From contig JAGTWN010000004.1 in assembly GCA_018842655.1 (NCBI GenBank), positions 2,108,001 through 2,172,000 of the forward strand: DNA of 64,000 nucleotides. The letters run 5' to 3'. Positions 46,642 to 56,746 of the stretch are shown in pieces; position 1 is the stretch's first letter; the number at the start of each line of letters is the position of its first letter. This DNA comes from Candidatus Pantoea haifensis (GTDB taxonomy: Bacteria; Pseudomonadota; Gammaproteobacteria; Enterobacterales; Enterobacteriaceae). The notes under the pieces were generated by a model. It did not search any database and was not told the origin of the DNA. It saw only the letters and a program-made list of their open reading frames with translations. The position numbers and the translations under genes are program-made.

Positions 46642-47246
46642 TCAGGATCTGATGATATCGCGGTGACGCAGCAGGTCTAATACTTGAGCGGTCAGTTTTG
46701 TAACCAATTGTTCACCATCCAGCTGGATTTCTGGCTGGTCTGGCGCTTCATACACGCTGTCAATGCCGGTGAAATTGCGTAATTCACCGGCGCGCGCCTT
46801 TTGTACAGCCCTTTTGGATCGCGTGCTTCGCATACGTCAAGTGGCGTATCAACAAACACTTCCACAAACTGGCCTTCACCCAACAAATCGCGAACCATCT
46901 GTCGTTCAGCGCGGTGAGGCGAAATAAAGGCAGTGAGCACCACTAAACCGGCATCCACCATTAATTTCGCCACTTCGCCAACCCGACGAATGTTCTCTTT
47001 ACGATCGTCATCGCTAAAACCAAGATCGCGGCACAATCCATGGCGCACGTTATCGCCATCCAGTAAGTAAGTGCTGACACCGATGCGATGTAGCGCCTGC
47101 TCCAGCGCACCCGCCACAGTGGATTTTCCCGAGCCAGACAATCCGGTAAACCACAGCACCACGCCCTGATGGCCGTGCTGCTGCTCACGCGCTTCACGCG
47201 TTACCGGATGATCGTGCCACACCACGTTATCATCGTGTTGCGCCAT
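46642..47246 (-). CDS. cysC: Adenylylsulfate kinase, one frame break
   Basis: CysC phosphorylates APS to PAPS. Walker A is GLSGSGKST, followed by [12 protein letters not shown]. The T4 run at 46799-46802 on the plus strand is one short; with five the [20 protein letters not shown] segment is continuous and the product is 201 aa, exactly as in E. coli. Its ATG overlaps the cysN stop by one base. Confidence 0.95.
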
Positions 47247-48673
47247 TATTGGCCACCCAGCAGGTCACGTGCGTTCCAGTGCGGGAAGTGACGGCGTACC
47301 AGCGCATTCAGCTCCAGCTCAAACGCGCTGTACTGACCGACAGCCTGCGGTGCGTCCTGCTGCGGTTCATGAATCATGCCCGCACCCACGGTGACGTTGC
47401 TTAAGCGGTCGATAAAGATCATGCCGCCGGTAACCGGATTCTGCTGATACTTATCGAGCACCATTGGTTCATCAAACGTGATCTCAACCAGGCCGATGCC
47501 ATTCAGCGGCAGGCTATCTACGCTGCGTTTTTCCAGCGTATTGATCTCCACCTGATGAATGACTTTTTCTACCCGACCACGTGTTTTTTTACCGGCAATT
47601 TTTACATCGTAGCTTTGACCGGCCTGCAAAGGTTGCTCCGCCATCCATACCACGTCAACGGTTGCGGACTGCACAGCACTTAACTCTGCGCTGGCATCAA
47701 CCAGCAGATCGCCACGGCTGATATCAATTTCATCTTTCAACACCAGCGTGATCGCTTCGCCTGCACCCGCTTCCTGCAAATCGCCATCAAAGGTGACGAT
47801 GCGTGCAATGCTGGATTCCACGCCTGATGGCAGCACTTTAATGCGTTGGCCCACTTTCACCACGCCGGAAGCCAGCGTGCCCGCATAACCACGGAAATCG
47901 AGGTTTGGACGGTTAACATACTGTACGGGAAAACGCATCGGCTGGTGATCAACGACGCGGTTCAGTTCAACCGTTTCCAGCACGTCCAGCAGGGTAGGAC
48001 CGCTGTACCACGGCATAGTCTGGCTGGGTGAGGCAACGTTGTCTCCCTCCAGCGCCGACATAGGGACAAAACGAATATCCAGATCTTCGGGCAACTGACC
48101 AGCGAAATCGAGATAAGCTTGTTTGATCTGCTCGAAAACGTCCTGCTTGTATTCCACCAAATCCATCTTGTTAATCGCCACCACCAGGTGCTTGATGCCC
48201 AGCAGTGTAGAGATAAAGCTGTGGCGACGTGTTTGATCCAGTACACCTTTACGTGCATCGATCAGCAGGATCGCTAAATCACAGGTTGATGCCCCGGTCG
48301 CCATGTTGCGCGTGTACTGCTCATGCCCTGGCGTATCGGCAATAATGAATTTGCGCTTTTCCGTTGAGAAGTAGCGATAGGCCACATCGATAGTGATGCC
48401 CTGCTCACGCTCCGCCTGCAAACCATCCACCAGCAGCGCCAAATCAAGCTTTTCACCCTGAGTGCCGTGACGTTTGCTGTCGTTGTGCAGTGAAGAGAGT
48501 TGATCTTCGTAAATCTGGCGCGTGTCGTGCAGCAGACGACCAATCAGCGTACTTTTTCCATCATCCACGCTGCCGCAGGTAAGAAAACGCAGCAGGCTTT
48601 TATGTTGTTGTGCGGTCAGCCAGGCTTCAACGCCGCCCTGATCGGCAATCTGTTGTGCAATAACGGTATTCAT
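47246..48673 (-). CDS. cysN: Sulfate adenylyltransferase subunit 1 (GTPase)
   Basis: CysN couples GTP hydrolysis to ATP sulfurylase activity of CysD. It is an EF-Tu-like GTPase with [26 protein letters not shown] and NKMD motifs; 475 aa as in E. coli. Frame intact. It lies in cysDNC between cysD (11 bp) and cysC. Confidence 0.97.
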   Translation of the reverse strand: MNTVIAQQIADQGGVEAWLTAQQHKSLLRFLTCGSVDDGKSTLIGRLLHDTRQIYEDQLSSLHNDSKRHGTQGEKLDLALLVDGLQAEREQGITIDVAYRYFSTEKRKFIIADTPGHEQYTRNMATGASTCDLAILLIDARKGVLDQTRRHSFISTLLGIKHLVVAINKMDLVEYKQDVFEQIKQAYLDFAGQLPEDLDIRFVPMSALEGDNVASPSQTMPWYSGPTLLDVLETVELNRVVDHQPMRFPVQYVNRPNLDFRGYAGTLASGVVKVGQRIKVLPSGVESSIARIVTFDGDLQEAGAGEAITLVLKDEIDISRGDLLVDASAELSAVQSATVDVVWMAEQPLQAGQSYDVKIAGKKTRGRVEKVIHQVEINTLEKRSVDSLPLNGIGLVEITFDEPMVLDKYQQNPVTGGMIFIDRLSNVTVGAGMIHEPQQDAPQAVGQYSAFELELNALVRRHFPHWNARDLLGGQ

Positions 48674-48684
48674 CTGGCGTCTCC

Positions 48685-49593
48685 TTAGAAATAACCCTGA
48701 CGTTTTTTCAGTTCCATCGAACCGGACTGGTCGCGGTCAATGACGCGGCCCTGACGCTCACTGGTGGTAGAGACCAGCATCTCTTCAATGATCTCTGGCA
48801 GCGTCTGTGCTTCAGATTCAACTGCGCCGGTTAACGGCCAGCAGCCAAGCGTACGGAAACGCACCATGCGCTGCTTAATCACTTCGCCTGGTTGCAGATC
48901 AATACGATCGTCATCCACCATCATCAGCATACCGTCACGCTCCAGTACCGGACGCGGTGCGGCAAGGTACAGTGGAACGATTTCAATGTTTTCCAGGAAG
49001 ATGTACTGCCAGATATCCAGCTCGGTCCAGTTAGACAGTGGGAATACGCGGATGCTTTCCCCTTTGTTAATCTGGCCGTTGTAGTTGTGCCACAGCTCAG
49101 GACGCTGATTTTTCGGGTCCCAGCGGTGAAAACGGTCACGGAACGAATAAATACGCTCTTTGGCACGCGATTTTTCTTCGTCACGACGAGCACCACCAAA
49201 CGCCGCATCAAAACCATACTTATTCAGCGCCTGCTTCAGGCCTTCGGTTTTCATAATGTCGGTGTGTTTAGCACTGCCGTGTACAAACGGGTTGATGCCC
49301 ATCGCCACGCCTTCCGGGTTACGGTGAACCAGTAACTCTGCGCCCATCGCTTTCACAGTGCGATCGCGAAATTCATACATTTCACGGAATTTCCAGCCGG
49401 TATCCACATGCAGCAACGGGAACGGCAGCGTGCCCGGAAAGAACGCTTTACGTGCCAGATGCAGCATGACTGATGAGTCTTTACCGATGGAATACATCAT
49501 CACCGGGTTGCTGAACTCCGCTGCAACTTCACGAATGATATGAATACTCTCCGCCTCCAGCTGACGCAGATGAGTGAGTCGTTTTTGATCCAT
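48685..49593 (-). CDS. cysD: Sulfate adenylyltransferase subunit 2
   Basis: CysD forms APS from ATP and sulfate. The start [19 protein letters not shown] at 49593 follows GAGGGAAAAACT. The PP-loop [14 protein letters not shown] and C-terminal [12 protein letters not shown] are present; 302 aa exactly as in E. coli. As written, the upstream cysG frame reads straight into cysD without a stop; this is explained under cysG. Confidence 0.97.
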   Translation of the reverse strand: MDQKRLTHLRQLEAESIHIIREVAAEFSNPVMMYSIGKDSSVMLHLARKAFFPGTLPFPLLHVDTGWKFREMYEFRDRTVKAMGAELLVHRNPEGVAMGINPFVHGSAKHTDIMKTEGLKQALNKYGFDAAFGGARRDEEKSRAKERIYSFRDRFHRWDPKNQRPELWHNYNGQINKGESIRVFPLSNWTELDIWQYIFLENIEIVPLYLAAPRPVLERDGMLMMVDDDRIDLQPGEVIKQRMVRFRTLGCWPLTGAVESEAQTLPEIIEEMLVSTTSERQGRVIDRDQSGSMELKKRQGYF

Positions 49594-49603
49594 AGTTTTT
49601 CCC

Positions 49604-51018
49604 TCAAGCCAGATTGACAACGGCGGACTCGCGAGCCCCTGCTGTGCCGAATGTTGAAACCAGGCGAGCTGCCCGTGCAAATTGACGACCTCTCCGATAA
49701 CTAACAGTGCCGGAGTTGGCGCAGATGCAGCTAACGCCTCAAGTTGTTCTAACGTACCTGTCAGCACCTGTTGATCCTGGCGCGTCCCGCGGCTGATTAC
49801 TGCCACCGGTGTAGACGCGGCGCGCCCGTGCTGAATTAATCCTTCGCTGATTTCAGCCGCTTTCACCGTACCCATGTAAATGGCCAGCGTCTGACGCGCA
49901 CGCGCCAGTGAAGGCCAGTCAATGCCATCACCTTCAGGGCGGCAGTGGCCGGTGATAAACAGCACGCTTTGTGCATGGTCGCGGTGGGTTAACGGAATAC
50001 CGGCATAGGCGGTTGCGCCTGCCGCTGCGGTGACGCCAGGCACGACCTGAAAAGGGATGCCTGCCTGCTGTGCGGCCTGTAACTCTTCACCGCCGCGCCC
50101 AAAAATAAACGGATCGCCGCCCTTCAGGCGCACCACACGTTTACCTTGTTGCGCCAGCTTAACCAGCATCTGATTGGTTTCTTCCTGCGGCACTGAATGT
50201 GCACCCGCACGTTTACCCACACAGATACGGTCAGCATCGCGGCGCACCAGCTCTAAGACCTCGTCGCTCACCAGGTGATCGTAAAGCACCACATCGGCTA
50301 ACTGCATAACCTGCAGGCCGCGTAATGTCAGTAAGCCACTGTCGCCAGGACCGGCACCCACCAGAATAATTTCACCCTGCTGACTGGGCGTGTCGCCCAG
50401 CTCGCGATCGAGCGTCAGCTTCGCCTCGTTGACGTTGCCTGCTGCCATTTGGCTGGCAAACAAGCCGTTAAACGCGCGTTCCCAAAAGCGACGGCGATCG
50501 GACATGCGGGTAAACCGTTGTTTAACTTTTTCACGCCAGTGACCCGCGACTTCAGCCATTTGACCGAGGTTAGCTGGCAGCAGCGCCTCAAGTTTCTCAC
50601 GCAGCATACGGGCCAGGACCGGCGCGGTCCCGCTGGATGAAATCGCCACGACCAGCGGTGAACGATCAACAATAGAAGGAAAGATGAAGCTGCACTTCGG
50701 CTGGTCATCAACCACATTCACCAGCTTCTGACGTGCGTTAGCGGCCTCGAACACCGCAGCATTGAGGGCGTTATCATCCGTCGCCGCGATCACCAGAAAC
50801 ACGCCATCAAGCTGGGTGGGATCAAACTCAGTCGCCAGCCACTCCAGCTGCTGCGTCTCCAGCAACGCCTGTAATTCAGGGCAGAGCGCGCGCGCAGCAA
50901 TCTGTACGCGCGCGCTGGCACGACGTAACAGTTCAATTTTTCGCGCCGCGATATCTCCACCGCCTACAACCAGAACCGGGCGGCCAGTAAGATCGGCAAA
51001 AAGAGGCAGATAATCCAC
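49604..51018 (-). CDS. cysG: Siroheme synthase CysG
   Basis: CysG is trifunctional: uroporphyrinogen III methyltransferase, precorrin-2 dehydrogenase and ferrochelatase, giving siroheme for sulfite reductase. The N-terminal Rossmann part has [13 protein letters not shown], and the C-terminal SAM methyltransferase has [15 protein letters not shown] and [18 protein letters not shown]4 run at 49636-49639 on the plus strand is one short. With five, CysG ends [13 protein letters not shown] at a TGA (49606-49604), 471 aa. Without it the frame joins cysD, producing a false 777-aa fusion. Placement before cysDNC differs from E. coli, where cysG is with nirBD. Confidence 0.94.
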
Positions 51019-51159
51019 GTTAACCTTAGTGTTGTAACTTTGCGTTAACGCGACTATACGTCCCCCGGTTTATCCAGATGAAATTACGAATTGGAATGAG
51101 TAGTTACCGAATGGAATAACGACGCGGAAAAGCTCAGAACAAATTGTGCTTAGCAAATG

Positions 51160-51188
51160 AAAATGCAGGGCTTTTAACCCTGCATTTT
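51160..51188. terminator. Terminator downstream of nanE
   Basis: AAAATGCAGGG and CCCTGCATTTT form a hairpin with flanking A and T tracts, between nanE and the cysG promoter region. Confidence 0.85.
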
Positions 51189-51222
51189 AAATCACAGCCC
51201 CTTTAAAAATCAGACCAGATTT

Positions 51223-51918
51223 TTATGAATCAGACGGCAGCTGAGCAGCAAAGCGTTGCGTGATTTGCCGGGGCCGGGTAATCGCTCCGCCCACCACCAC
51301 CGCATAGGCACCCAGTGCCAGACAGCGTGCCATCATTTCTGGCGTCTCGACATTACCTTCAGCGATGACCGGTATGTTAACGGCCTGCACGATCTCACGT
51401 AAAAAAGCGAAGTCATTATCAAACAGTTTTTTGCCTTGCGTTGCCTGTGTGTAGCCATGCAGCGTGGTGCCAACACAGTCAAAACCGAGCGATTCCGCCT
51501 GAACAGCTTCTTCTGCCGTCGCAATATCGGCCATGAGTTTAACCTGCGGCCAGTTTTGCCGCGTCCAGGCGACCAGCTCTTTCAGCGTCAGCCCACCGGG
51601 ACGGGGATTAGTCGTGGCATCTAATGCAAGCATGGCGGGATTTGCCTGCATTAGCTCCTCCACTTCGCGCTTCGTTGCGGTAATGTAGACGTCGCTGTCT
51701 GGATAGTCCCGCTTTAGCAAGGCAATAACCGGTAACGTCACCGTTTCCATAATGGCTTCTGTATCCTGCACGCTGTTAGCGCGGATCGCCGCCGCTCCGC
51801 CCTGCTGTGCGGCCAGCGCCATACGACTCATAATAAACGGGCTATGTAGCGGCTCATCGGGCAATGCCTGACATGACACAACCAGCTTCCCTTTTATCTT
51901 TTCCAGTATCGAAGTCAT
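51223..51918 (-). CDS. nanE: N-acetylmannosamine-6-phosphate 2-epimerase NanE
   Basis: NanE converts ManNAc-6-phosphate to GlcNAc-6-phosphate. The 231-aa TIM barrel has [16 protein letters not shown] at the N-terminus, [18 protein letters not shown] and [14 protein letters not shown]. The start overlaps the PTS stop in ATGA, so they are coupled. No nanA or nanK is nearby, pointing to use of amino sugars taken up as phosphates rather than of sialic acid by the E. coli route. Confidence 0.92.
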   Translation of the reverse strand: MTSILEKIKGKLVVSCQALPDEPLHSPFIMSRMALAAQQGGAAAIRANSVQDTEAIMETVTLPVIALLKRDYPDSDVYITATKREVEELMQANPAMLALDATTNPRPGGLTLKELVAWTRQNWPQVKLMADIATAEEAVQAESLGFDCVGTTLHGYTQATQGKKLFDNDFAFLREIVQAVNIPVIAEGNVETPEMMARCLALGAYAVVVGGAITRPRQITQRFAAQLPSDS

Positions 51919-53483
51919 GACATTAATCTCTCTTCAATTTCATTTTTGATAATCGTCACGTGCGGCCCATAAATCACCTGCACGCCTTTACCGCGCCTGA
52001 TAACCCCTTTTGCGCCGCTGGCTTTTAACTGGGCTTCATCTATCTGCTTTTCGTCATTAACGGTGATGCGCAGGCGCGTGGCACAGCAATCCAGCTCCGC
52101 AATATTCGACGCGCCGCCCAACGCATCAATAATGGCATCGGTTTGTTCCACCCCGGCTTTGGCAGTGTGCGCAATAGTCGTCTCAGCAATTTCATCTTCT
52201 CGCCCCGGCGTTTTGAAGCGAAAGCGCACAATCAAAAAGCGGAAAGAGAAGTAATAAAGAAAGAACCAGGGCACGCCGACCAGCGGAACAAAAAGCCAGT
52301 GCGTTTTACTCTCGCCCTGCAAAACGCCAAAGAGCATAAAGTCGATAAACCCACCGGAGAAAGTCTGTCCAATGGTGATTTGCAGCATGTGCGCCAGCAT
52401 AAAAGCCAGACCGTCAAACAGGGCGTGAACCACATACAGCAGCGGTGCAACAAACAGAAATGAGAACTCAATCGGCTCGGTGATGCCCGTCAGGAAAGAG
52501 GTCAGCGCGGCCGATAACAACAGGCCGCCAACACGCTTACGATTTTCAGGGCGAGCGGTGTGCCAGAGCGCGAGGCAAGCTCCCGTCAGGCCAAACATCA
52601 TGGTAATAAAACGCCCGCTCATAAAACGCGCTGTGCCCAGATAAAACTGCTGCGTATTGGCATCAGCCAGTTGGGCAAAGAAGATGCGCTGCGTGCCTTC
52701 TACCAGCGTGCCGTTTACCATTTCACTGCCGCCAAGCGCGGTGGTCCAAAAAGGCAGGTAGAAGATATGATGCAGCCCAAAGGGGCCAAGCATGCGCAGG
52801 ATGAAACCGTAAAGAAAGGTGCCGAGATAACCGGTAGCGTCAACCAGGCTTCCCAGGCTGAAAATGCCTTTTTGGAAAGAAGGCCAGATTAGCATCATCA
52901 CCCCGCCCAGTACGATAGCCGCCAGCGAGCAAACAATGGGTACGAAGCGTGAGCCGCCAAAGAAACCTAAAAACTGGGGTAGCTCGATTTTGTTATAGCG
53001 TTGATGAAGCATCGCCGTGGTGAGTCCGACCACTACGCCGCCAAACACACCCGTTTCCAGTGTCTGAATCCCCAGCATCATGCCCTGCCCGACTTCACCC
53101 GGATGAGTCAGCGCCAGTTTTCCAGTCAGGGTTAACAGCACGTTGATGGTGGCGTTCATGATCAAATAGGCCAAAAGGGCTGCCAGGCCGGCAGTGCCTT
53201 TATCGCTTCGGGCCAGGCCAACAGCGACACCGACCGCAAACAGAACTGAAAGGTTAGCAAATACAATCGTTCCGGCGCTGCTCATAACGGCAAACAGAGC
53301 CTGGAGCCAGGCGATGTCCAGAAAAGGGTAAGCGGTAATCGTATTAGGATTAGAAAGCGCCCCACCAATGCCTAACAGCAACCCTGCTGCGGGTAAAACC
53401 GCAATCGGTAGCATGAAGGATTTTCCAAACCGCTGTGCTTTTTCAAACCAGGCGCTATTACCCCCTGCGTTTAACCATGACAT
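51915..53483 (-). CDS. PTS permease EIICB of the glucose superfamily
   Basis: The 522-aa protein has an EIIC membrane domain (about residues 1-410; [47 protein letters not shown]) followed by EIIB ([15 protein letters not shown], where the Cys before ATRLR is the phosphorylation site). No EIIA is fused, so Crr must supply phosphate. Coupling to nanE suggests the substrate is N-acetylmannosamine or a related amino sugar, imported as the 6-phosphate; that is inference. The start at 53483 follows GGGAG; upstream frame is read-through. Confidence 0.88.
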   Translation of the reverse strand: MSWLNAGGNSAWFEKAQRFGKSFMLPIAVLPAAGLLLGIGGALSNPNTITAYPFLDIAWLQALFAVMSSAGTIVFANLSVLFAVGVAVGLARSDKGTAGLAALLAYLIMNATINVLLTLTGKLALTHPGEVGQGMMLGIQTLETGVFGGVVVGLTTAMLHQRYNKIELPQFLGFFGGSRFVPIVCSLAAIVLGGVMMLIWPSFQKGIFSLGSLVDATGYLGTFLYGFILRMLGPFGLHHIFYLPFWTTALGGSEMVNGTLVEGTQRIFFAQLADANTQQFYLGTARFMSGRFITMMFGLTGACLALWHTARPENRKRVGGLLLSAALTSFLTGITEPIEFSFLFVAPLLYVVHALFDGLAFMLAHMLQITIGQTFSGGFIDFMLFGVLQGESKTHWLFVPLVGVPWFFLYYFSFRFLIVRFRFKTPGREDEIAETTIAHTAKAGVEQTDAIIDALGGASNIAELDCCATRLRITVNDEKQIDEAQLKASGAKGVIRRGKGVQVIYGPHVTIIKNEIEERLMS

Positions 53484-53651
53484 GAAATTTTCTCCCGGCG
53501 ATAAATTTATGAAAATAATTTTTATCACCTTTACCCTTTCCTGTAAAAAAATCATCAGTACTTTTTGACGCGGCTCAACGGAAGCGAAAAATTGCTGGAG
53601 AATGTGGATCAACAGCGCCAAACTGAGGCCCGGTTGCAAAAGGAGTACAAC
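53484..53651. promoter_or_regulatory. Divergent control region of PTS-nanE and RpiR regulator
   Basis: This AT-rich 168-bp region separates the divergent starts. GATAAA (53500-53505) and TTTATC (53521-53526) form an imperfect inverted repeat that could be an operator for the RpiR-type regulator. Promoter elements are not clear enough to mark. Confidence 0.4.
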
Positions 53652-54488
53652 GTGAGTTTGCCAACAGGAAAAGAGAACGTGCTGCTTACCCTGCGTCAGG
53701 ATATGCATGCCTATAGCCCCGCGTTGCAAAAGCTCGGGGAATATATCGTTGATCATGCACATGAGATGCTCTATCTGACTATCACTGAGCTCGCGCGTGA
53801 GAGCGCCACCAGCGAAGCCACGGTTACGCGCCTCTGTCGTCAGCTTGGCTGTAAAGGCTATACGGAATTTCGTATGGCGCTGGCGTTAGAGGCACAACCC
53901 GCCGTACCGGCGGTTGCAGGAAAAAGCGATGAAGCCAGCGAACTGATTGAAGAGTGTATCAATGCGCTACGCGATACAGGCCGCCTGGTTGATGATGATG
54001 CGCTTGAACAGGCAGCAGCACGAATGCATCGCGCCAGACGTATAGCTCTGTTTGGCGTGGCGGCCAGCGCCACCGTAGGCGAGTATTTCCATTACAAACT
54101 TCTGCGGTTAGGCAAGCCGGCTCAAATGTTTAGCGATGCCCATCGCGCAGCGATGAATTGCGTGAGCCTCGGGCCTGAGGATTTAGTGATAGCTATCTCC
54201 AGTTCAGGCTCAACCCGGGATGTTATCTATATCGCCGAACAGGCACAGCAACGGGGCTGCCCACTGCTGGTGCTCAGCAACACCTCGCGTAGCCCACTGG
54301 CGCAGTTAGCCGACAGCCTGTTGGTTGCGGCAAAACCAGAAGGTCCGTTTACTGCCGGTGCGCTTAATTCTAAAGTAGGCGTTATGTTGTTGATTGAGCT
54401 GGTTATCATGAAATTAATAAAGTGCGATCCGCGCTATCAGCAGGCAAGTCATGAGACAGCCAGTATCACCCTTCCAATGCTGCTTTGA
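53652..54488 (+). CDS. RpiR-family transcriptional regulator
   Basis: The 278-aa protein has an N-terminal RpiR helix-turn-helix (LTITELARESATSEATVTRL, recognition helix near LCRQLGCKGYTEFR) and a C-terminal SIS sugar-phosphate-binding domain (AISSSGSTRDVIYIAEQA). The start GTG at 53652 is preceded by AAAAGGAG. It is divergent from the PTS-nanE pair and most likely represses it, with an amino-sugar phosphate as ligand. MurR and other RpiR proteins are relatives. Confidence 0.88.
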   Translation: MSLPTGKENVLLTLRQDMHAYSPALQKLGEYIVDHAHEMLYLTITELARESATSEATVTRLCRQLGCKGYTEFRMALALEAQPAVPAVAGKSDEASELIEECINALRDTGRLVDDDALEQAAARMHRARRIALFGVAASATVGEYFHYKLLRLGKPAQMFSDAHRAAMNCVSLGPEDLVIAISSSGSTRDVIYIAEQAQQRGCPLLVLSNTSRSPLAQLADSLLVAAKPEGPFTAGALNSKVGVMLLIELVIMKLIKCDPRYQQASHETASITLPMLL

Positions 54489-54597
54489 AAAATAACTTAT
54501 TACTCAACAAAAAGGCTTTTCACATCACATCCCTTTGCCGCAAAACGCTATACTGGCAGCGCCCTGAAGGCAACCGACCTGTTTTGTATAGAAAAGA

Positions 54598-55628
54598 ATG
54601 AAGAAAAGGATGACCTATGTTTTTTCCCTCCGCTTGAGGGTAGCGGCCACCTTAATTAGTGGTTTGATGCTGTCGAATGTGGCCTGCGCACGTAATGAAG
54701 GCCATTTCGCTGAACAGCAAGTGCGTCATATCGCCACCTATTTTCCAGGCCGTATGAGCGGCAGTCCGGCTGAGTTAATGACTGCTGATTATTTGCATCA
54801 GCAGTTCGCCTCGCTGGGTTATAAAAACAATACCCGGCAGTTTAATACCGGCTTTGACTGGCATAATAATGACGGCCAGTCTCGCTGGCACAAACTGACC
54901 GCAACCTCGGTCATTGCTGCGCGCGCAGGCAGCGAGCCGCAGGAAATTTTGATCGTTGCGCATCTTGATACCTGGAGACCGCAAAACAGCGCGGAGGCCA
55001 ACCAAAACCTGGGCGGATTACGCCTGCAAGGCGTCGACGATAACGCCTCGGGCTTAGGCGTCATGCTGGAGTTAGCGCAACAGCTCAGTGCCAGACCGCT
55101 GCACTATGGCGTGCGCTTTGTCGCACTGAGCGCGGGTGAACAGGGTATGCACGGCATGGACGACTATGTGGCGCGAATGAGCAAAAAGAGCAGAAAAATA
55201 CGCTGCTGGTTATCGATCTCAACAGCCTGATTACCGGTGATCATCTTTACTTTAACAGTGGCATTAATACGCCGCGTGCAGTACGCAAGCAGACCAGTGA
55301 GCGCGCCCTGCAACTGGCGCGCAAGTCAGGTATCCCAGCCGCGAGCCATCAGTCAGAGGAAAAAGATTCTGCCATTAATGCTTTTGATAAAGCAGGCTTC
55401 CCGTTGCTGAGTGTTACGGCCAGCAACTGGGCACTGGGTAATAAAGACGGAAAACAGCAACGCAGCCGAACGCGCCATTTTCCTGAAGGCACCACGCGCC
55501 ATCAAACTGACCGTGATAATCTCGCGTATCTCGACCACTGGCTGCCGGGCCGTATTGCCCTGCGCACCCGTGACAGCGTGAATGTGTTGCTGCCGTTACT
55601 CCGTGAACTCACTAATCCCAAAGTATAA
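54598..55628 (+). CDS. iap: Periplasmic aminopeptidase Iap, one frame break
   Basis: Iap is an exported M28 zinc aminopeptidase that trims the N-terminal Arg of alkaline phosphatase. A signal peptide (about 30 residues, ending near NVACARN) precedes the zinc motifs VAHLDT, GVDDNASG and GEQGMHG. The A5 run at 55183-55187 is one short; with six the frame continues MSKKEQKNTLLVIDLNSL to the stop at 55628, giving 343 aa (E. coli 345). In this copy the usual acidic pair EE reads GEQG, so one Glu is replaced by Gln. The ATG at 54610 is an alternative start. Confidence 0.88.
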
Positions 55629-55637
55629 GGATCTGAC

Positions 55638-55922
55638 ATGTACGTAGTGTATCTGACCTATTTTCGCCCGGTAGACGAAGTTGAAGCCTTACTGGAGCCG
55701 CATATTCAATGGCTGGATCGTTACTTTGATACGGGTGTGTTTATTGCAGCGGGCCGTAAAGATCCGCGTACCGGCGGTATGGTGCTGGTAAAGGATATCG
55801 ATCGCGCCAGACTGGATACTATCCTGGCTGAAGATCCTTTTGTTGCCGTCGCGAACTATGAAGTTACCAAAGTGAATATGACGCGCGCGGCTGACGGGTT
55901 TGGTGATTTAATCGGAATTTAA
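55638..55922 (+). CDS. YciI-like protein
   Basis: This 94-aa protein belongs to the YCII-related ferredoxin-like alpha/beta family (WLDRYFDTGVFIAAGRKDPRTGG). The conserved His/Asp of the YCII active-site pattern lies in EPHIQWLDR. Function is unknown for most members. It follows iap by 9 bp with RBS AAGGAT and is probably co-transcribed. Confidence 0.85.
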   Translation: MYVVYLTYFRPVDEVEALLEPHIQWLDRYFDTGVFIAAGRKDPRTGGMVLVKDIDRARLDTILAEDPFVAVANYEVTKVNMTRAADGFGDLIGI

Positions 55923-56011
55923 TTTTTATGGGCGCGCTGTGTCTTTATCTCCCCTTCTGGCGCAAAGCAACAGAAGCAGGGAGTAAAGAGATCAGCGCGC
56001 AGAAAACCTGA

Positions 56012-56746
56012 TCAACCTTCGTGCAGTCCGCACTCCCGTTTCAGGCCAAAGAAGCGCGTCTCTTCTTCAGCCATACCCGGTTCCCACTTACGTGTTGTAT
56101 GCGTATCACCCACAGAAAGATAGCCCTCATCCCACAGCGGGTGGTATTTCAGGTTATGTTTCTGCAAATACTGATGAATCTGGCGGTTATCCCAGTCAAT
56201 GATCGGTAGCACTTTAAACACGCCACGCTGCCAGCCCAGCACCGGCAAATTTGCGCGGCTACCTGACTGATCGCGGCGTAATCCTGCGAACCAGGTTTGC
56301 GCGCCCAGGGTTTCCAGGCCTCGATTCATTGGCTCAACTTTGTTGATCTCGTTGTATTTCTCAATGCCTTCAACGCCCTGCTCCCACAGCTTGCCGTAAC
56401 GCGCCTCCTGCCACGCGGGCGAGGTTGCAGCACGGAATACTTGCAGATTCAGGTTGAGCTGGTCAGCCAGTTCATCAATAAAGCGATAGGTTTCCGGGAA
56501 CAGATAGCCCGTATCCGTCAGGATCACCGGAATATCTGGCTGCTGACGGGTCACTAAGTGCAGCGACACCGCCGCCTGAATACCGAAGCTGGACGAAAGC
56601 ACAAAGGCTCCCGGCAAATTCTCCAGTGCCCAGCTGACGCGCTCTTCAGCAGAACGCTTTTCCAGCTGTGCATTGGTTGAGGCCAGCGCCATTGTGCGCT
56701 GTACCTTAGACATCTCATTCAGTGCTGCGAGGTCTAGCTGACTCAT
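56012..56746 (-). CDS. cysH: PAPS reductase CysH
   Basis: CysH reduces PAPS to sulfite using thioredoxin. The 244-aa product has [14 protein letters not shown], the [11 protein letters not shown] loop and the catalytic Cys239 in ECGLHEG. It lacks the paired cysteines of [4Fe-4S] APS reductases, so it is the PAPS type. The start overlaps the cysI stop. Confidence 0.97.
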   Translation of the reverse strand: MSQLDLAALNEMSKVQRTMALASTNAQLEKRSAEERVSWALENLPGAFVLSSSFGIQAAVSLHLVTRQQPDIPVILTDTGYLFPETYRFIDELADQLNLNLQVFRAATSPAWQEARYGKLWEQGVEGIEKYNEINKVEPMNRGLETLGAQTWFAGLRRDQSGSRANLPVLGWQRGVFKVLPIIDWDNRQIHQYLQKHNLKYHPLWDEGYLSVGDTHTTRKWEPGMAEEETRFFGLKRECGLHEG

